A DNA stretch of 64,000 nucleotides from Acidibrevibacterium fodinaquatile (GCF_003352165.1 NZ_CP029176.1:2921501-2985500); one strand, 5' to 3'. Positions 27,058 to 36,332 are shown, counted from the first letter of the stretch. Notes: generated by a model from the letters alone, not told the origin. Translations and numbers: made by a program.

Positions 27058-28557
27058 ATGCAGAGCCACGAAGTTCGCGTCCACCCCTCGAAATCTCCGC
27101 TCAAACGCGAAGACCAGCTCGCCTGGAAGATCGCCGCCGTCGCCGCCGACAAAGTCGCGGTGGAGAAAGACGTCGCGGCGATGATCATCAACCGCATCAT
27201 CGACAACGCCGCCGTCGCCATCGCCGCGATCAACCGCCGCCCGGTGATCTCGGCGCGCACCATGGCACTCGGCCATCCGCGCCGCGACGGCGCGACCGTG
27301 TTCGGCCTGCCCGCCGGCCGCCGCGTCAGCCCAGAATGGGCGGCCTGGGCAAATGGCACGGCGGTGCGCGAACTCGATATGCATGACACCTTCCTCGCCG
27401 CCGATTATTCCCACCCCGGCGACAATATCCCGCCGATCCTCGCGGTTGCGCAGGCCAAGGGGCGCTCAGGGCGCGATCTCATCCGCGCCATCGCGACCGG
27501 CTATGAAATCCAGATCGATCTCGTCCGCGCCATCTGCCTTCATGAATGGAAGAAGGATCACATCGCCCATCTCTGTCCGGCGCAGGCGGCCGGCATTGGA
27601 ACCTTGCTGCGCCTGCCGACCGAAGTGATCTATCAGGCTGTGCAGCAAGCCGTCCATGTCAGCTTCACGACGCGCCAGTCGCGTAAGGGCGAGATCAGCT
27701 CATGGAAAGCCTATGCCCCGGCGCATGCCGGCAAGCTCGCCATCGAGGCGGTCGACCGCGCGATGCGTGGCGAGGGCGCGCCGAGCCCGATCTATGAAGG
27801 CGAGGATTCGGTCATCGCCTGGATGCTCGCCGGCCCCGACGCCGTCTATCACGTGCCGCTGCCGGCGCCGGGCGAGCCCAAGCGCGCGATCATGGACAGT
27901 TTCACCAAGGAGCATTCCGCCGAATATCAGAGCCAGGCGCTGATCGATCTCGCGTTCCGGCTGCGCGAGAAGATCGGCGATCTCGCGCGCGTGCGGCGGA
28001 TCGTCATCCACACCTCGCATCATACGCATTACGTGATCGGCACCGGCGCCAACGATCCGCAGAAGATGGATCCGAAGGCGAGCCGCGAGACGCTCGATCA
28101 CTCGATCATGTATATTTTCGCGGTGGCCCTCGAGGATGGGCGCTGGCATCATGTCGAGAGCTATACGCCGCAGCGGGCGGGGCGGGCAGAGACCGTCGCG
28201 CTCTGGCACAAGATCGAAACCCGGGAGGATCCGGAATGGACGCGGCGCTATCACAGCACCGATCCCAAGGAAAAGGCGTTCGGCGGACGTGTCGAGGTGA
28301 CGCTCGCGGATGGCACGGTGATCACCGACGAGCTGGCGGTGGCGAACGCTCATCCGCTCGGCGCCAAGCCGTTCGGGCGGGCCGATTACATCCGCAAATT
28401 CGAAACCTTGACCGAGGGCATCATCACCAGAGCCGCCGCCAACCGGTTTCTCGAGGCGGTGCAATCGCTTTCGTCTCTACGAGCGGAAGATTTACATCTT
28501 CTGAATGTCGCGCTGCCGGCGGGGCGTCTCGTGGACGGCAAGCCTGGCATTTTCTGA
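27058..28557 (+). CDS. prpD: 2-methylcitrate dehydratase (MmgE/PrpD family)
   Basis: A 499-residue MmgE/PrpD protein. Characteristic segments are [36 protein letters not shown] and the late [14 protein letters not shown]. PrpD dehydrates 2-methylcitrate to 2-methyl-cis-aconitate in the propionate-degrading methylcitrate cycle. The ATG at 27058 follows a strong AAGGAGGAG site. It is cotranscribed with the citrate-synthase-like gene 36 nt downstream, which supports the PrpD assignment over other MmgE proteins. prpB is not in the window. Confidence 0.9.
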   Translation: MQSHEVRVHPSKSPLKREDQLAWKIAAVAADKVAVEKDVAAMIINRIIDNAAVAIAAINRRPVISARTMALGHPRRDGATVFGLPAGRRVSPEWAAWANGTAVRELDMHDTFLAADYSHPGDNIPPILAVAQAKGRSGRDLIRAIATGYEIQIDLVRAICLHEWKKDHIAHLCPAQAAGIGTLLRLPTEVIYQAVQQAVHVSFTTRQSRKGEISSWKAYAPAHAGKLAIEAVDRAMRGEGAPSPIYEGEDSVIAWMLAGPDAVYHVPLPAPGEPKRAIMDSFTKEHSAEYQSQALIDLAFRLREKIGDLARVRRIVIHTSHHTHYVIGTGANDPQKMDPKASRETLDHSIMYIFAVALEDGRWHHVESYTPQRAGRAETVALWHKIETREDPEWTRRYHSTDPKEKAFGGRVEVTLADGTVITDELAVANAHPLGAKPFGRADYIRKFETLTEGIITRAAANRFLEAVQSLSSLRAEDLHLLNVALPAGRLVDGKPGIF

Positions 28558-28593
28558 CCGGGCGGATCATTGGCAAAATAGGGGAGTTGGATA

Positions 28594-29721
28594 ATGAGTG
28601 AAAGCGAAGTCAAAAAGGGTCTGGTCGGGGTCTATGCCGATGTCACCGCCGTCTCGAAGGTGATGCCGGAGACCAACAGCCTCACCTATCGCGGCTATGC
28701 GGTGCAGGATCTCGCGGAGAATTGCCGCTTCGAGGAGGTCGTCTATCTGCTCTGGCACGGTGAATTGCCCTCGCGCCGGCAACTCGCGGCGTTCGAGCGC
28801 GCGGAACGCGCCGAGCGCAAACTCACGCCGCGGCTCAAGCGGGTGATCGGCGAATTTCCCCATCGCGCCCACCCGATGGATACGGTGCGCACCGCGGTTT
28901 CCTTCATGGCGCTCGAGGATCCCGAAACCGCCGATAACAGCGAGCAGGCGACACGCAACAAGGCGCTGCGCCTGCTCGCCAAAACCCCGACGGCGATCGC
29001 CCTCGACTATCGCAACCGGCACGGCAAGCGCGCCTCCAACCCGCGTGAGGATCTGACGTTCGCCGAGAATTTCTTTCATATGTGCTTTGGCAAGGTGCCG
29101 GCGAAGGAAGTGGTGAAGGCCTTCGATGTCAGCCTCATCCTCTATGCCGAGCATGGCTTCAACGCCTCGACCTTCACCGCCCGCACCGTCACCTCGACCC
29201 AGGCCGATATTCATGGCGCGGTGACGGCGGCGATCGCGGCGCTGAAGGGGCCGCTCCATGGCGGCGCCAACGAGGCGGTGATGCACATGCTGAAAGAGAT
29301 CGGCAAGCCCGAGCGTGCCCGCGCCTGGCTCGCCGAGCGCTTCGATCATCGTGCCCTGGTCATGGGGTTTGGCCATCGCGTCTATCGCAACGGCGATTCC
29401 CGTGTCCCGACGATGACCCGCTACATGGAAAAAATGGCCGACGTCACCGGCGAACATAAATGGATCGAGATCGAGCGCATCCTGGCCGCGGAGATGCTGG
29501 AGAAGAAGAACATCCATCCGAATCTCGATTTCCCCGCCGGCCCCGCCTACTACATGATGGGATTCGATATCCCGATGTTCACCCCGATCTTCGTTGCCTC
29601 GCGGATTTCCGGGTGGGCCGCGCATGTTTTCGAGCAGGCCGCCGACAATCGCCTGATCCGCCCGCTCTCGCTCTATAATGGGGTGGCCCAGCGCGAGGTT
29701 CCCGATATCAAAAGTCGCTGA
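28594..29721 (+). CDS. prpC: 2-methylcitrate synthase
   Basis: A 375-residue citrate-synthase-fold enzyme, the short type usual for PrpC. Catalytic histidines are in LKGPLHGGANEAVM and VMGFGHRVYRNGDSRVP, with Asp in NLDFPAGPAYYMMG. It condenses propionyl-CoA with oxaloacetate. The ATG at 28594 follows GGGGAG. Its location directly behind prpD argues for methylcitrate rather than citrate synthase as the main role. A rho-independent terminator follows. Confidence 0.9.
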   Translation: MSESEVKKGLVGVYADVTAVSKVMPETNSLTYRGYAVQDLAENCRFEEVVYLLWHGELPSRRQLAAFERAERAERKLTPRLKRVIGEFPHRAHPMDTVRTAVSFMALEDPETADNSEQATRNKALRLLAKTPTAIALDYRNRHGKRASNPREDLTFAENFFHMCFGKVPAKEVVKAFDVSLILYAEHGFNASTFTARTVTSTQADIHGAVTAAIAALKGPLHGGANEAVMHMLKEIGKPERARAWLAERFDHRALVMGFGHRVYRNGDSRVPTMTRYMEKMADVTGEHKWIEIERILAAEMLEKKNIHPNLDFPAGPAYYMMGFDIPMFTPIFVASRISGWAAHVFEQAADNRLIRPLSLYNGVAQREVPDIKSR

Positions 29722-29751
29722 TATAAACTTAATTTTTTGCAAAACTGCCAG

Positions 29752-29782
29752 CGCCGCAGCCACTCGTGCCGCGGCGTTTTTT
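29752..29782 (+). terminator. Intrinsic terminator after prpC
   Basis: A 9-bp stem with one mismatch pairs CGCCGCAGC (29752-29760) with GCCGCGGCG (29768-29776) across a 7-nt loop and is followed by TTTTTT. It lies 31 nt after the prpC stop. Confidence 0.8.
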
Positions 29783-29859
29783 CATGGCCGCCGCGGCTCG
29801 CCGCGAACTCTGGCACGAGAAAAATTATCCCTTCCGCACACGCGGGAGGCGTCTTTTTG

Positions 29860-29887
29860 TTGACATCTTCATCTCATTCGTTGAATA
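29860..29887 (+). promoter_or_regulatory. Sigma-70-type promoter for the histone-like gene
   Basis: TTGACA at 29860-29865 and TGAATA at 29882-29887 with a 16-nt spacer. The predicted transcript would have a ~195-nt leader before the ATG at 30091. The 369-nt gap from 29722 to 30090 otherwise holds the prpC terminator and a possible 17-codon leader peptide (29899-29952), with no recognisable gene. Confidence 0.55.
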
Positions 29888-30090
29888 GCGGAGTCGGCAT
29901 GCGCATGTGCGATTCGCGCAAGAGGCCGCAAACGGCGCAGGCTGTTGGATGAGGAACGTAACGGCACGGAATGCCCGGCCGGGAACATCTCAACGGGGCT
30001 GGGCAGTGTGACGGCGGAGCGCCCACGCCGATGCTTTCGTTTCCTAACGACGACCCCTTGGCAAATGCCAACAGCAATGGAGTGCTTCAC

Positions 30091-30651
30091 ATGACCACCG
30101 ATACCACCGAAACTTCTGAACGCCGCGCAGCAGCGCTGGCGATGCGCGCGCCGACGCGCCGCGCCTCGACCCGCAGCGCAACCGGCACCACCCGCAAGAC
30201 GACCGCGGCGAAGAAGCCGGCGCGTGCGACAGCGAAGGCGGCAACGCCACGCAAGAAGGCCGCGACGGCGACGGCGAAGAAGCCGACCGCCGCCAAGAAG
30301 CCGGCGGCGGCGAAAAAAACCACAACCGCGAAAAAAGCCACGGCGGCGAAGAAGCCGGCGGCGCGCACGACCGCTTCCCGCGCCACCGGCCGTCGTGTGG
30401 CCGCCGCCAAGACGGCCACGCGTCGTACCGCCGCCAAGGCGGCGCCGAAGGCTACGGCACGCAAAACCACAAAAGCCGCGGCTGCGAAGGCCACGTCGCG
30501 CAGCCCCGCGAAAGCGACGACCCCGCGCAGCACCGCGGCCGGCAAGAAAGCCGCTGCCGCGAAGCCTGCGGCGCGCCGCCCGCGCAAGGCCGCCGCAGCC
30601 GAGATGGCGCCGCAGCCGAGCATGACCGAGACCGATACCTCGAATTCGTGA
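30091..30651 (+). CDS. Histone H1-like Lys/Ala/Thr-rich DNA-binding protein (AlgP-like)
   Basis: 186 residues dominated by Ala, Lys, Thr and Arg with repeated KKPA/AKKP/ATAKK-type units, no hydrophobic core and a very basic charge. It resembles the C-terminal tail of histone H1 and bacterial AlgP/Hc-type proteins, which bind DNA without sequence specificity. The first ~25 residues (MTTDTTETSERRAAAL...) and the last ~15 are less repetitive. The ATG at 30091 has a GGAG 8 nt upstream; an in-frame ATG at 30031 is possible. Low-complexity composition makes homology uncertain, but the long repetitive frame and the promoter support a real gene. Confidence 0.75.
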   Translation: MTTDTTETSERRAAALAMRAPTRRASTRSATGTTRKTTAAKKPARATAKAATPRKKAATATAKKPTAAKKPAAAKKTTTAKKATAAKKPAARTTASRATGRRVAAAKTATRRTAAKAAPKATARKTTKAAAAKATSRSPAKATTPRSTAAGKKAAAAKPAARRPRKAAAAEMAPQPSMTETDTSNS

Positions 30652-30690
30652 ACCGAATGCGGCTAGTGTCCTGCCCCTGAAACAGAATGC

Positions 30691-30797
30691 TAGAGCAAGG
30701 TAGGTTTTGATTGAACCATCCTGTTCCATCAAAACCGGGCAACTTGCTCGCCAAAATAGGGGTAGAGCGCGATCGACTTAAACCGATCGCGCTCTAG
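30691..30797. repeat. 107-bp two-hairpin interspersed repeat, copy A
   Basis: Begins TAGAGCAAGGTAGG and ends GATCGCGCTCTAG. It has a 5' imperfect hairpin around GGTTTTGAT/ATCAAAACC and a 3' hairpin formed by TAGAGCGCGATCG...CGATCGCGCTCTA. It differs from the copy at 40384-40490 at about 7 of 107 positions. Its right end supplies the TAG stop (minus strand, 30796-30794) of the P1 peptidase gene. Confidence 0.92.
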
Positions 30798-31864
30798 CGT
30801 GAGGTTTCCAAAGGCTTTGCCTTTGGTCTGGGTGCAGGGGGCAAAGCCCCCTGCCTCTTTTTTGTTTTGATCGTTCCAAACCGTTCCTGCCAGGTCGGCG
30901 TCTCGCCGGGAAATCCGAGGGAGGTTGCGGCAAAGACGCCGCGCGCAATGGCGCGTGCCATCGTCAACGTCGCGGCGAAGCCGAGTTCGGTGAGTTCGGC
31001 GAGAGGCTCGCCCAATGGTCGCGCGCCGGTCGCGGCGGCGAAGATGGTGTCACCATCGAGCGGCGCATGCGCCGGCAGAACAGCGCGGGCGAGACCGTCA
31101 TGCGCCATCACCGCGAGACGATGGGCTTGTGCTTTGTCCAAAACCGCATCGGTTACGATCACGCCGATCGTCGTTGCCGTACCGGGTGCGGTTTTCAGGC
31201 GTGGGCGGAGATCCTCGGCGGTGATCACCGGCGGCAGGCCGCGGCCGCCGAATTCGCGATCGCGCTCGAAGGGTGCGGCCCAGAAATGCGGCCCGTCGCC
31301 GATCGTCACGCTGCCGAGCGCATTGACCGCGACCAGGGCGGCGACGCGGTGCCCCGCCCGCGTGGTTGCGCTCGCGGAACCGAGCCCGCCTTTCAGCGTC
31401 GCCGTGGTTGCCCCCATGCCTGCGCCAACCGAACCGAGCGCGAAGATGCCGCCCCGCGCCGCCGCCGCTGCGGCGCGCCCGAGATCCCAATAAGGCGGGC
31501 GTTCGCCCCAGGCTTTGTTGCCGCCATTGCCGAGATCGAACAAGATTGCCTGCGCGACCAGCGGCACATTTTGGCCGCCAATGACAAATCCCCGCCCCTC
31601 GGCGCGAAGAAACGCTTGCACGCCGCCGGCGGCATCGAGCCCGAAGGCCGAGCCGCCGGAGAGCACGATGGCATCGATCGCACCCACCGTCGCGGCCGGC
31701 GCCAGCATGCCGAGATCACGCCCGCCGGGCGCGCCGCCGAGCACCGCAACCGAGGCAACCGCCGGGCGCGCGAAGAGGATCGTGGTCACGCCCGAGCCGA
31801 GCCCGGGCTCGTCGGCGTGGCCGACGGCGACACCCTCGATGTCAGTCAGCAGGTTGCGCATCAT
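30794..31864 (-). CDS. P1-family peptidase (L-aminopeptidase/D-esterase, DmpA-like)
   Basis: A 356-residue Ntn-hydrolase-like protein of the DmpA/NylC family, whose members self-cleave internally. Family segments seen are NLLTDIEGVAVGHADEPG, IVLSGGSAFGLDAAGGV, GSVGAGMGATTATLKGGLG and PLDGDTIFAAATG. Reported activities include removal of N-terminal D- or L-amino acids and hydrolysis of beta-peptides; the substrate here is unknown. The last ~24 residues (after about ERFGTIK) are encoded by two palindromes and end on the TAG of the 107-bp repeat, so the C-terminus is probably repeat-derived. ATG at 31864; it follows aspA by 50 nt. Confidence 0.85.
   Translation of the reverse strand: MMRNLLTDIEGVAVGHADEPGLGSGVTTILFARPAVASVAVLGGAPGGRDLGMLAPAATVGAIDAIVLSGGSAFGLDAAGGVQAFLRAEGRGFVIGGQNVPLVAQAILFDLGNGGNKAWGERPPYWDLGRAAAAAARGGIFALGSVGAGMGATTATLKGGLGSASATTRAGHRVAALVAVNALGSVTIGDGPHFWAAPFERDREFGGRGLPPVITAEDLRPRLKTAPGTATTIGVIVTDAVLDKAQAHRLAVMAHDGLARAVLPAHAPLDGDTIFAAATGARPLGEPLAELTELGFAATLTMARAIARGVFAATSLGFPGETPTWQERFGTIKTKKRQGALPPAPRPKAKPLETSR
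30808..30863. terminator. Two palindromes with T-tract, inside the 3' end of the P1 peptidase gene
   Basis: Palindrome 1 pairs 30808-30815 with 30819-30826 (CCAAAGGC/GCCTTTGG). Palindrome 2 pairs GCAGGGGG (30834-30841) with CCCCCTGC (30847-30854), followed on the plus strand by CTCTTTTTT. On the plus strand this is a good intrinsic terminator for readthrough from the histone-like gene. On the minus strand it is translated as the peptidase tail. Confidence 0.6.
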
Positions 31865-31914
31865 CGTCGCCGTTTCGTGACATTCCGCGGTTTGCAGACG
31901 GCGCTTCCTTCGTT

Positions 31915-33315
31915 CTACGCAGTCCGCCCCGCGGCGAGCCGCGCCGGGTTGAGGAGATCGTTAAGGGTCGCATCGTCGAGCGAGAATTTCTCGCGGGCCA
32001 GCGCCCGGATGGTGCGACCGCTGGCCAATGCCTCATGGGCGAGGCCGGCCGCCGCCTCATAGCCGATCACCGGCACCAGCGCCGTCACCGCGCCGACACT
32101 GGCCTCGAGATGCCGCGCGCAATCGGCTGGGCGCGGCGCAAGACCTTCGACGCAGCGGATGCGTAACACCGTCACCGCATTGGTGAGCAGCATCAGCGAG
32201 GCGTGGATATTGTGCGCGATCAGGGGTTCGAAGGCGTTGAGCTGCAATTGCCCGCCCTCGGCGGCAAGCGTGATCGCGAGATCATTGCCGATGACCTGAA
32301 AACAAACCTGATTGACCACTTCCGGGATCACCGGATTGACCTTCCCGGGCATGATCGAAGAGCCCGGCTGCACCGCCGGCAGCGCGATTTCGGCGAGCCC
32401 GCCGCGCGGGCCCGAGGAAAGCAGGCGAAGATCATTGGCGATTTTGGAAAGCTTGGTCGCGACCCGCTTGAGCACGCCGGAAAACATCACGAACGCCCCC
32501 ATGTCCCAGCTCGCTTCGACCAGATTGCCCGATTGCACCAGCGGAAATCCGCTGATCGCGGCAAGTTCGGCGATCGCGCGCGGGCCATAGGCGGGATCGG
32601 CGTTGATCCTCGTCCCGATCGCGGTGCCACCGAGATTGACCTCGCAGAGCAACCGCTCGGCCTCGCCGAGACGTTGGATATCCTCGCGGATCGCGGTCGC
32701 GAAGGCGCCGAGTTCCTGGCCCAGCGTCATCGGCACGGCATCCTGCAACTGGGTGCGGCCGAGCTTGACGATCTCGGCGGTCTCGGTCGCTTTGCGCTCG
32801 AACGCCGCCGCGAGATCGGCGAGCGCGTCGGTGAGCGCGGCACAAGACAGCAAAACCGAAAGCCGCACCGCCGTCGGGTAGGTATCGTTGGTCGATTGCG
32901 AGAGATTGACGTCATCATTGGGGTGGAGCGCGTGATAGGCGCCGCGCCGGTGGCCGAGATGCTCGAGCGCGCGGTTGGCCAGCACTTCGTTCATGTTCAT
33001 GTTGGTCGAGGTGCCGGCGCCGCCCTGAATGACATCGACCGGGAACTGGTCATGGAATTTCCCGGCGATGATCTCGTCCGCCGCCGCCGCGATCGCGTGC
33101 GCTTTTTCGGGGGCGAGCTTGCCGAGCGCGAGATTGGCCCGCGCCGCCGCCTGCTTGACCATGGCGAGCGCCCGCAAGAGCGCCGGGTAGTGCGAGAGCG
33201 GAACACCGGAGATCGGGAAATTCGCGACCGCGCGCACGGTCTGCGCGCCCCAATAGGCGGCTTCCGGCACCTCGACCTCGCCCAGGCTGTCATGCTCGCG
33301 GCGTGTGTCGTTCAT
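31915..33315 (-). CDS. aspA: Aspartate ammonia-lyase
   Basis: 466 residues of the fumarase/aspartase superfamily. Features pointing to AspA rather than fumarase are GRTQLQDAVPMTLGQE, DQFPVDVIQGGAGTSTNMN and VNQVCFQVIGND. The flexible catalytic loop is GSSIMPGKVNP with the active-site serine (Gly replaces the more usual Ala after Pro). It reversibly deaminates aspartate to fumarate and ammonia. It overlaps the upstream MFS gene by 4 nt (ATGA), suggesting a transporter-enzyme pair. Confidence 0.9.
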   Translation of the reverse strand: MNDTRREHDSLGEVEVPEAAYWGAQTVRAVANFPISGVPLSHYPALLRALAMVKQAAARANLALGKLAPEKAHAIAAAADEIIAGKFHDQFPVDVIQGGAGTSTNMNMNEVLANRALEHLGHRRGAYHALHPNDDVNLSQSTNDTYPTAVRLSVLLSCAALTDALADLAAAFERKATETAEIVKLGRTQLQDAVPMTLGQELGAFATAIREDIQRLGEAERLLCEVNLGGTAIGTRINADPAYGPRAIAELAAISGFPLVQSGNLVEASWDMGAFVMFSGVLKRVATKLSKIANDLRLLSSGPRGGLAEIALPAVQPGSSIMPGKVNPVIPEVVNQVCFQVIGNDLAITLAAEGGQLQLNAFEPLIAHNIHASLMLLTNAVTVLRIRCVEGLAPRPADCARHLEASVGAVTALVPVIGYEAAAGLAHEALASGRTIRALAREKFSLDDATLNDLLNPARLAAGRTA

Positions 33316-34526
33316 GGCCGGCTCCGTCCTCGCATTGCTGTTGGCAAGAGATGCACAAAGAGTGTCGCCGCGACAAGCGCGATCGCGAGCACAGAGACCG
33401 CGCCCCAGCCGCCGAGCCGCCAGGCAAGCCCGCCGCCGGCCGAACCGACCGTGCCGCCGGCGAACATCACGGTGATGAACACCGTGTTGATGCGGCTTCT
33501 GGCTTCGGGGCGAAGGGCGTAGATCACGCTCTGATGGGCGATCAACGCCATCTGCACGCCGAGATCGAGCAGCACGACGCCAGCGATCAGCCCGGCGAGG
33601 TGGTTAAACGCAGCGAGGATCAGCCAGGCAAGCAGCGTGAGCCCGATGCCGAGCAGAATGACCGGGCGCGGCCCCCGCCGATCGGCGATCCGCCCGGCGA
33701 GCGGGGCGGCAAACACGCCGGCGGCACCGATCACCCCGAAGAGGCCGGCGGCAGCGCTCCCCATGGCGAAAGGCGGCGCCGCGAGATGGAGCGCAAGCGT
33801 CGCCCAAAACGCGCTGAAAGCGCCGAACAATCCCGCTTGCGCGAGGGCGGCGCGGCGAAGCGGGGCGAGATCGACGAGGAGGGCGAAGAGCGAGGCGAGC
33901 AAATGGCGATAGGCGAGCGGCGGCTTGGGCGCGCTACGCGGCAATGTCACCCGCAAAAGCAACGCGATGACGGCAACGAGCACGACCCCGGCCGCGAACA
34001 CCACCCGCCAGCCGGCCAGCGCGGCGAGCGCGCCACTCGCAACGCGCCCGAGCAGGATACCGCTCAGAAGCCCGCTCATCACCGTCCCGACTACGGCGCC
34101 GCGCCGCGCCGGCGGCGCGAGCTCGGCCGCGAGTGGCACGATCTGCTGCGCAACCGTCGCCCCGATGCCGACCGCGACCATCGCCGCGAACAACGTCCCC
34201 GGCCCCGGCGCCAGGGCGGCGGCGGCAAGCGACGCGGCAAGCCAGGCGAGCTGGCCGAAAATCAACCCCTGCCGGCTCATGCCATCGCCGAGCGGCACCA
34301 GCAATAAAAGCCCGATCGCAAAGCCAAGCTGATTGGCGGTGGGAAGCAGGCTCACCAGCGTCGCCGCGCCGGAAAATTCGTCCCCGATCACCCCCAAAAT
34401 CGGTTGCACGTAATAGATATTGGCGACCGCGCCGCCACACGCGAACGCCATCGCGGCGAGCGCGACAGGGGAAAGCGAGCCCGCCGCGCCCGGCGCGGCG
34501 GTTTCGTGATAGGATGGCGAGGCCAT
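33312..34526 (-). CDS. MFS transporter
   Basis: A 404-residue, 12-helix major facilitator beginning SPVALAAMAFACGGAVANIY, with the characteristic early segment YYVQPILGVIGDEF and cytoplasmic loop LVPLGDGMSRQGLI. The YVQPI stretch is typical of a small MFS subgroup of putative drug or amino-acid exporters. Translational coupling to aspA hints at transport of aspartate, fumarate or a related compound, but the substrate cannot be read. ATG at 34526. Confidence 0.82.
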   Translation of the reverse strand: MASPSYHETAAPGAAGSLSPVALAAMAFACGGAVANIYYVQPILGVIGDEFSGAATLVSLLPTANQLGFAIGLLLLVPLGDGMSRQGLIFGQLAWLAASLAAAALAPGPGTLFAAMVAVGIGATVAQQIVPLAAELAPPARRGAVVGTVMSGLLSGILLGRVASGALAALAGWRVVFAAGVVLVAVIALLLRVTLPRSAPKPPLAYRHLLASLFALLVDLAPLRRAALAQAGLFGAFSAFWATLALHLAAPPFAMGSAAAGLFGVIGAAGVFAAPLAGRIADRRGPRPVILLGIGLTLLAWLILAAFNHLAGLIAGVVLLDLGVQMALIAHQSVIYALRPEARSRINTVFITVMFAGGTVGSAGGGLAWRLGGWGAVSVLAIALVAATLFVHLLPTAMRGRSRP

Positions 34527-34630
34527 GAAAAAGGATCGATTCCCGTGATGTCTGACGAACGCAGCCACGACATAGGGCGCCGGCGCCGCTTCGCCCAGCC
34601 CCAACGGTTGGCCCGGGAGGTCGCGTTGGC

Positions 34631-35869
34631 ATGAGCACGCTCGCCCTCGGCCTGATCGCCGCCCTCGCTTTGGCGGCGCTGGCCGTCACGTTCTGGAGCC
34701 AACGCGGGCAGGCGGCGCGGGCGGAAATGCTACGCCTCAAGCTCGATCAAATTCTGGGAAGCGAGCAGACTTCCAGGGCAGCACTCGAGCAACGCCTGCG
34801 CGAGACCGAACGCGCGCTGATCGCCCCGCTCGGGGAGCTGCGCGAAATTCTCGGGCGCAGTATCGGAGACATCCGCGCAACCCTCGCCGAGGGCCAGGAA
34901 AAAGCCTGGGAATTGCTCTCCGGCCGGCTGGACAAAATGCGCGAGGGCAATGAGGCCAAGCTCGGCGAGATCCAGAAAACCGTCAACGAACAGCTCCACG
35001 CGGCCGTCGAAGCCCAGATGACGGCGAGCTTCGCCCGCGTCACCGAGCAATTCGCCGCCGTCCAGAAAGCGATCGGCGATGTCCAGTCGGTGACCGCCGA
35101 AATCGGCGATCTCCGGCGCCTGTTCGCCAACGTGAAAACCCGCGGCGGCTGGGGCGAGGCGCAGCTAGAGGCGCTGCTCGACGATATTCTGCCCGCCGGC
35201 GGTTATCAAAAGAACGTGCGCATCGACGAGACCAGCGGCGAGGCGGTGGAATTCGCGCTGGTCATGCCGATGCGCGGCGCCATTCGCCCGCTGCTCGCGA
35301 TCGACGCCAAATTCCCGGTGGAAGACTATGAGCGCATGCTGGAGGCGGCGGCGTCCGGCGATCTCGAGGCCGAACGCGCCGGCCGCGCCGGGCTCGCCGT
35401 CCGGATCAAAAAGGAGGCGGAGAAAATCCGCGAGAAATATATCCGCCCGCCGCGCACGGTGGAATTCGCCGTGCTCTATCTCCCGAGCGATGGGCTCTAT
35501 GTCGAGGTCGCGCGCATTCCCGGCCTAATCGACGAGGTCGGGCGCCTCTGCCGCGTCCTGATTCTCGGGCCGAGCCTGCTGCCGGCGCTGCTCCGCACCA
35601 TCCATCTCGGCCATGTGACGCTCGCCTTGGAGGAAAAAGCCGACGAGGTGCGCGGCCTGCTCGCCGCGACGCGGAGCGAAATGCAGAAAATGGACAAAGT
35701 GCTCTCAGACCTCGCACGACAAGCGAACACCTTCGGCAATACCATCGAGAAGGCCCGCCAACGCACCCGCGTCGTCGATCGCAAGCTGCGCTCGGTGGAA
35801 ACGTTGGACCCTGAACACGCGACCGCGCTGCTCGGGGTCGGCGAGGAAGCGCTCGATGAGGAAGGGTAA
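34631..35869 (+). CDS. rmuC: DNA recombination protein RmuC
   Basis: 412 residues: an N-terminal membrane anchor (LALGLIAALALAALAVTFW), a long coiled-coil region to ~residue 150 and the RmuC nuclease-like core (FANVKTRGGWGEAQLEALL, IDAKFPVEDYERML, VEFAVLYLPSDGLYVEV). RmuC limits inversions at short repeats in E. coli. The ATG at 34631 follows GGGAGG. It is divergent from the MFS gene. Confidence 0.92.
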   Translation: MSTLALGLIAALALAALAVTFWSQRGQAARAEMLRLKLDQILGSEQTSRAALEQRLRETERALIAPLGELREILGRSIGDIRATLAEGQEKAWELLSGRLDKMREGNEAKLGEIQKTVNEQLHAAVEAQMTASFARVTEQFAAVQKAIGDVQSVTAEIGDLRRLFANVKTRGGWGEAQLEALLDDILPAGGYQKNVRIDETSGEAVEFALVMPMRGAIRPLLAIDAKFPVEDYERMLEAAASGDLEAERAGRAGLAVRIKKEAEKIREKYIRPPRTVEFAVLYLPSDGLYVEVARIPGLIDEVGRLCRVLILGPSLLPALLRTIHLGHVTLALEEKADEVRGLLAATRSEMQKMDKVLSDLARQANTFGNTIEKARQRTRVVDRKLRSVETLDPEHATALLGVGEEALDEEG

Positions 35870-35881
35870 CGGAAAGCAAGG

Positions 35882-35922
35882 CCAGGGCTCCGCCCTGGAC
35901 CCGCTGGGGCCTGAGGCCCCAG
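35882..35922. terminator. Double GC hairpin repeat after rmuC
   Basis: Two adjacent perfect hairpins: CCAGGGC/GCCCTGG (35882-35898, 3-nt loop) and CTGGGGCC/GGCCCCAG (35904-35922, 3-nt loop). They occupy the 99-nt gap between rmuC and the DUF423 gene. There is no T-tract, so this may be a repeat-type mRNA stabiliser or attenuator rather than a terminator. Confidence 0.5.
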
Positions 35923-35968
35923 ACCCCCATCCTGAAACTGCGGCGGCTTCACAACGGAGATCAAACTG

Positions 35969-36325
35969 ATGGCACGGGTTTGGGGGCTGCTCGGGGCTTT
36001 GGCTGGGTTCCTCGGGGTCGCGATGGCGGCCTATCGTGCGCATGGCGGCTTCACCCCCGAACATGCCGAGCTTTTTGCCCGCGCGAGCGAAATCACGCTC
36101 TGGCACGCACCGGTTTTGCTATTCCTCGGCCTGTGGCGCGAGCGCACAGGCGGATGGCTCGTGGATGCGGCCGGGGCGGCGATCGCGCTCGGGGTCGTTT
36201 TGTTCGCGGGCACGGTCGCGGCGCTGGCACTCGGGCGCATCAGCCACGCAACCCTCGCCCCCTACGGCGGCAGCCTGCTTCTGCTCGGCTGGGCGCTGAT
36301 CGCGGTGGCGAGCTTACGCCGGTGA
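35969..36325 (+). CDS. DUF423 (YgdD-type) inner-membrane protein
   Basis: 118 residues with four predicted membrane helices. DUF423 landmarks are the start LLGALAGFLGVAMAAYRAHG, the short ITLWHAPVLLFLGLW helix and the C-terminal APYGGSLLLLGWALIAVASL. The family is widespread and its function is unknown. The ATG at 35969 has a GGAG site. Confidence 0.85.
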   Translation: MARVWGLLGALAGFLGVAMAAYRAHGGFTPEHAELFARASEITLWHAPVLLFLGLWRERTGGWLVDAAGAAIALGVVLFAGTVAALALGRISHATLAPYGGSLLLLGWALIAVASLRR

Positions 36326-36332
36326 GGCGGCC

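Noticed and set aside
29811-29830. Second sigma-54-like TGGCACG element
   Set aside because: The -24 half is present but the -12 half is absent: 10 nt after GG there is AT instead of GC.
29899-29952. 17-codon leader ORF (MRMCDSRKRPQTAQAVG)
   Set aside because: No ribosome site or conservation evidence; mentioned only as a possibility in the leader of the histone-like gene.
30087-30623. Ala/Val/Phe-rich minus-strand frame opposite the histone-like gene
   Set aside because: Mirror of Lys/Ala codons (AAG becomes CTT, GCC becomes GGC); no start signal, and the plus strand has promoter and ribosome site.
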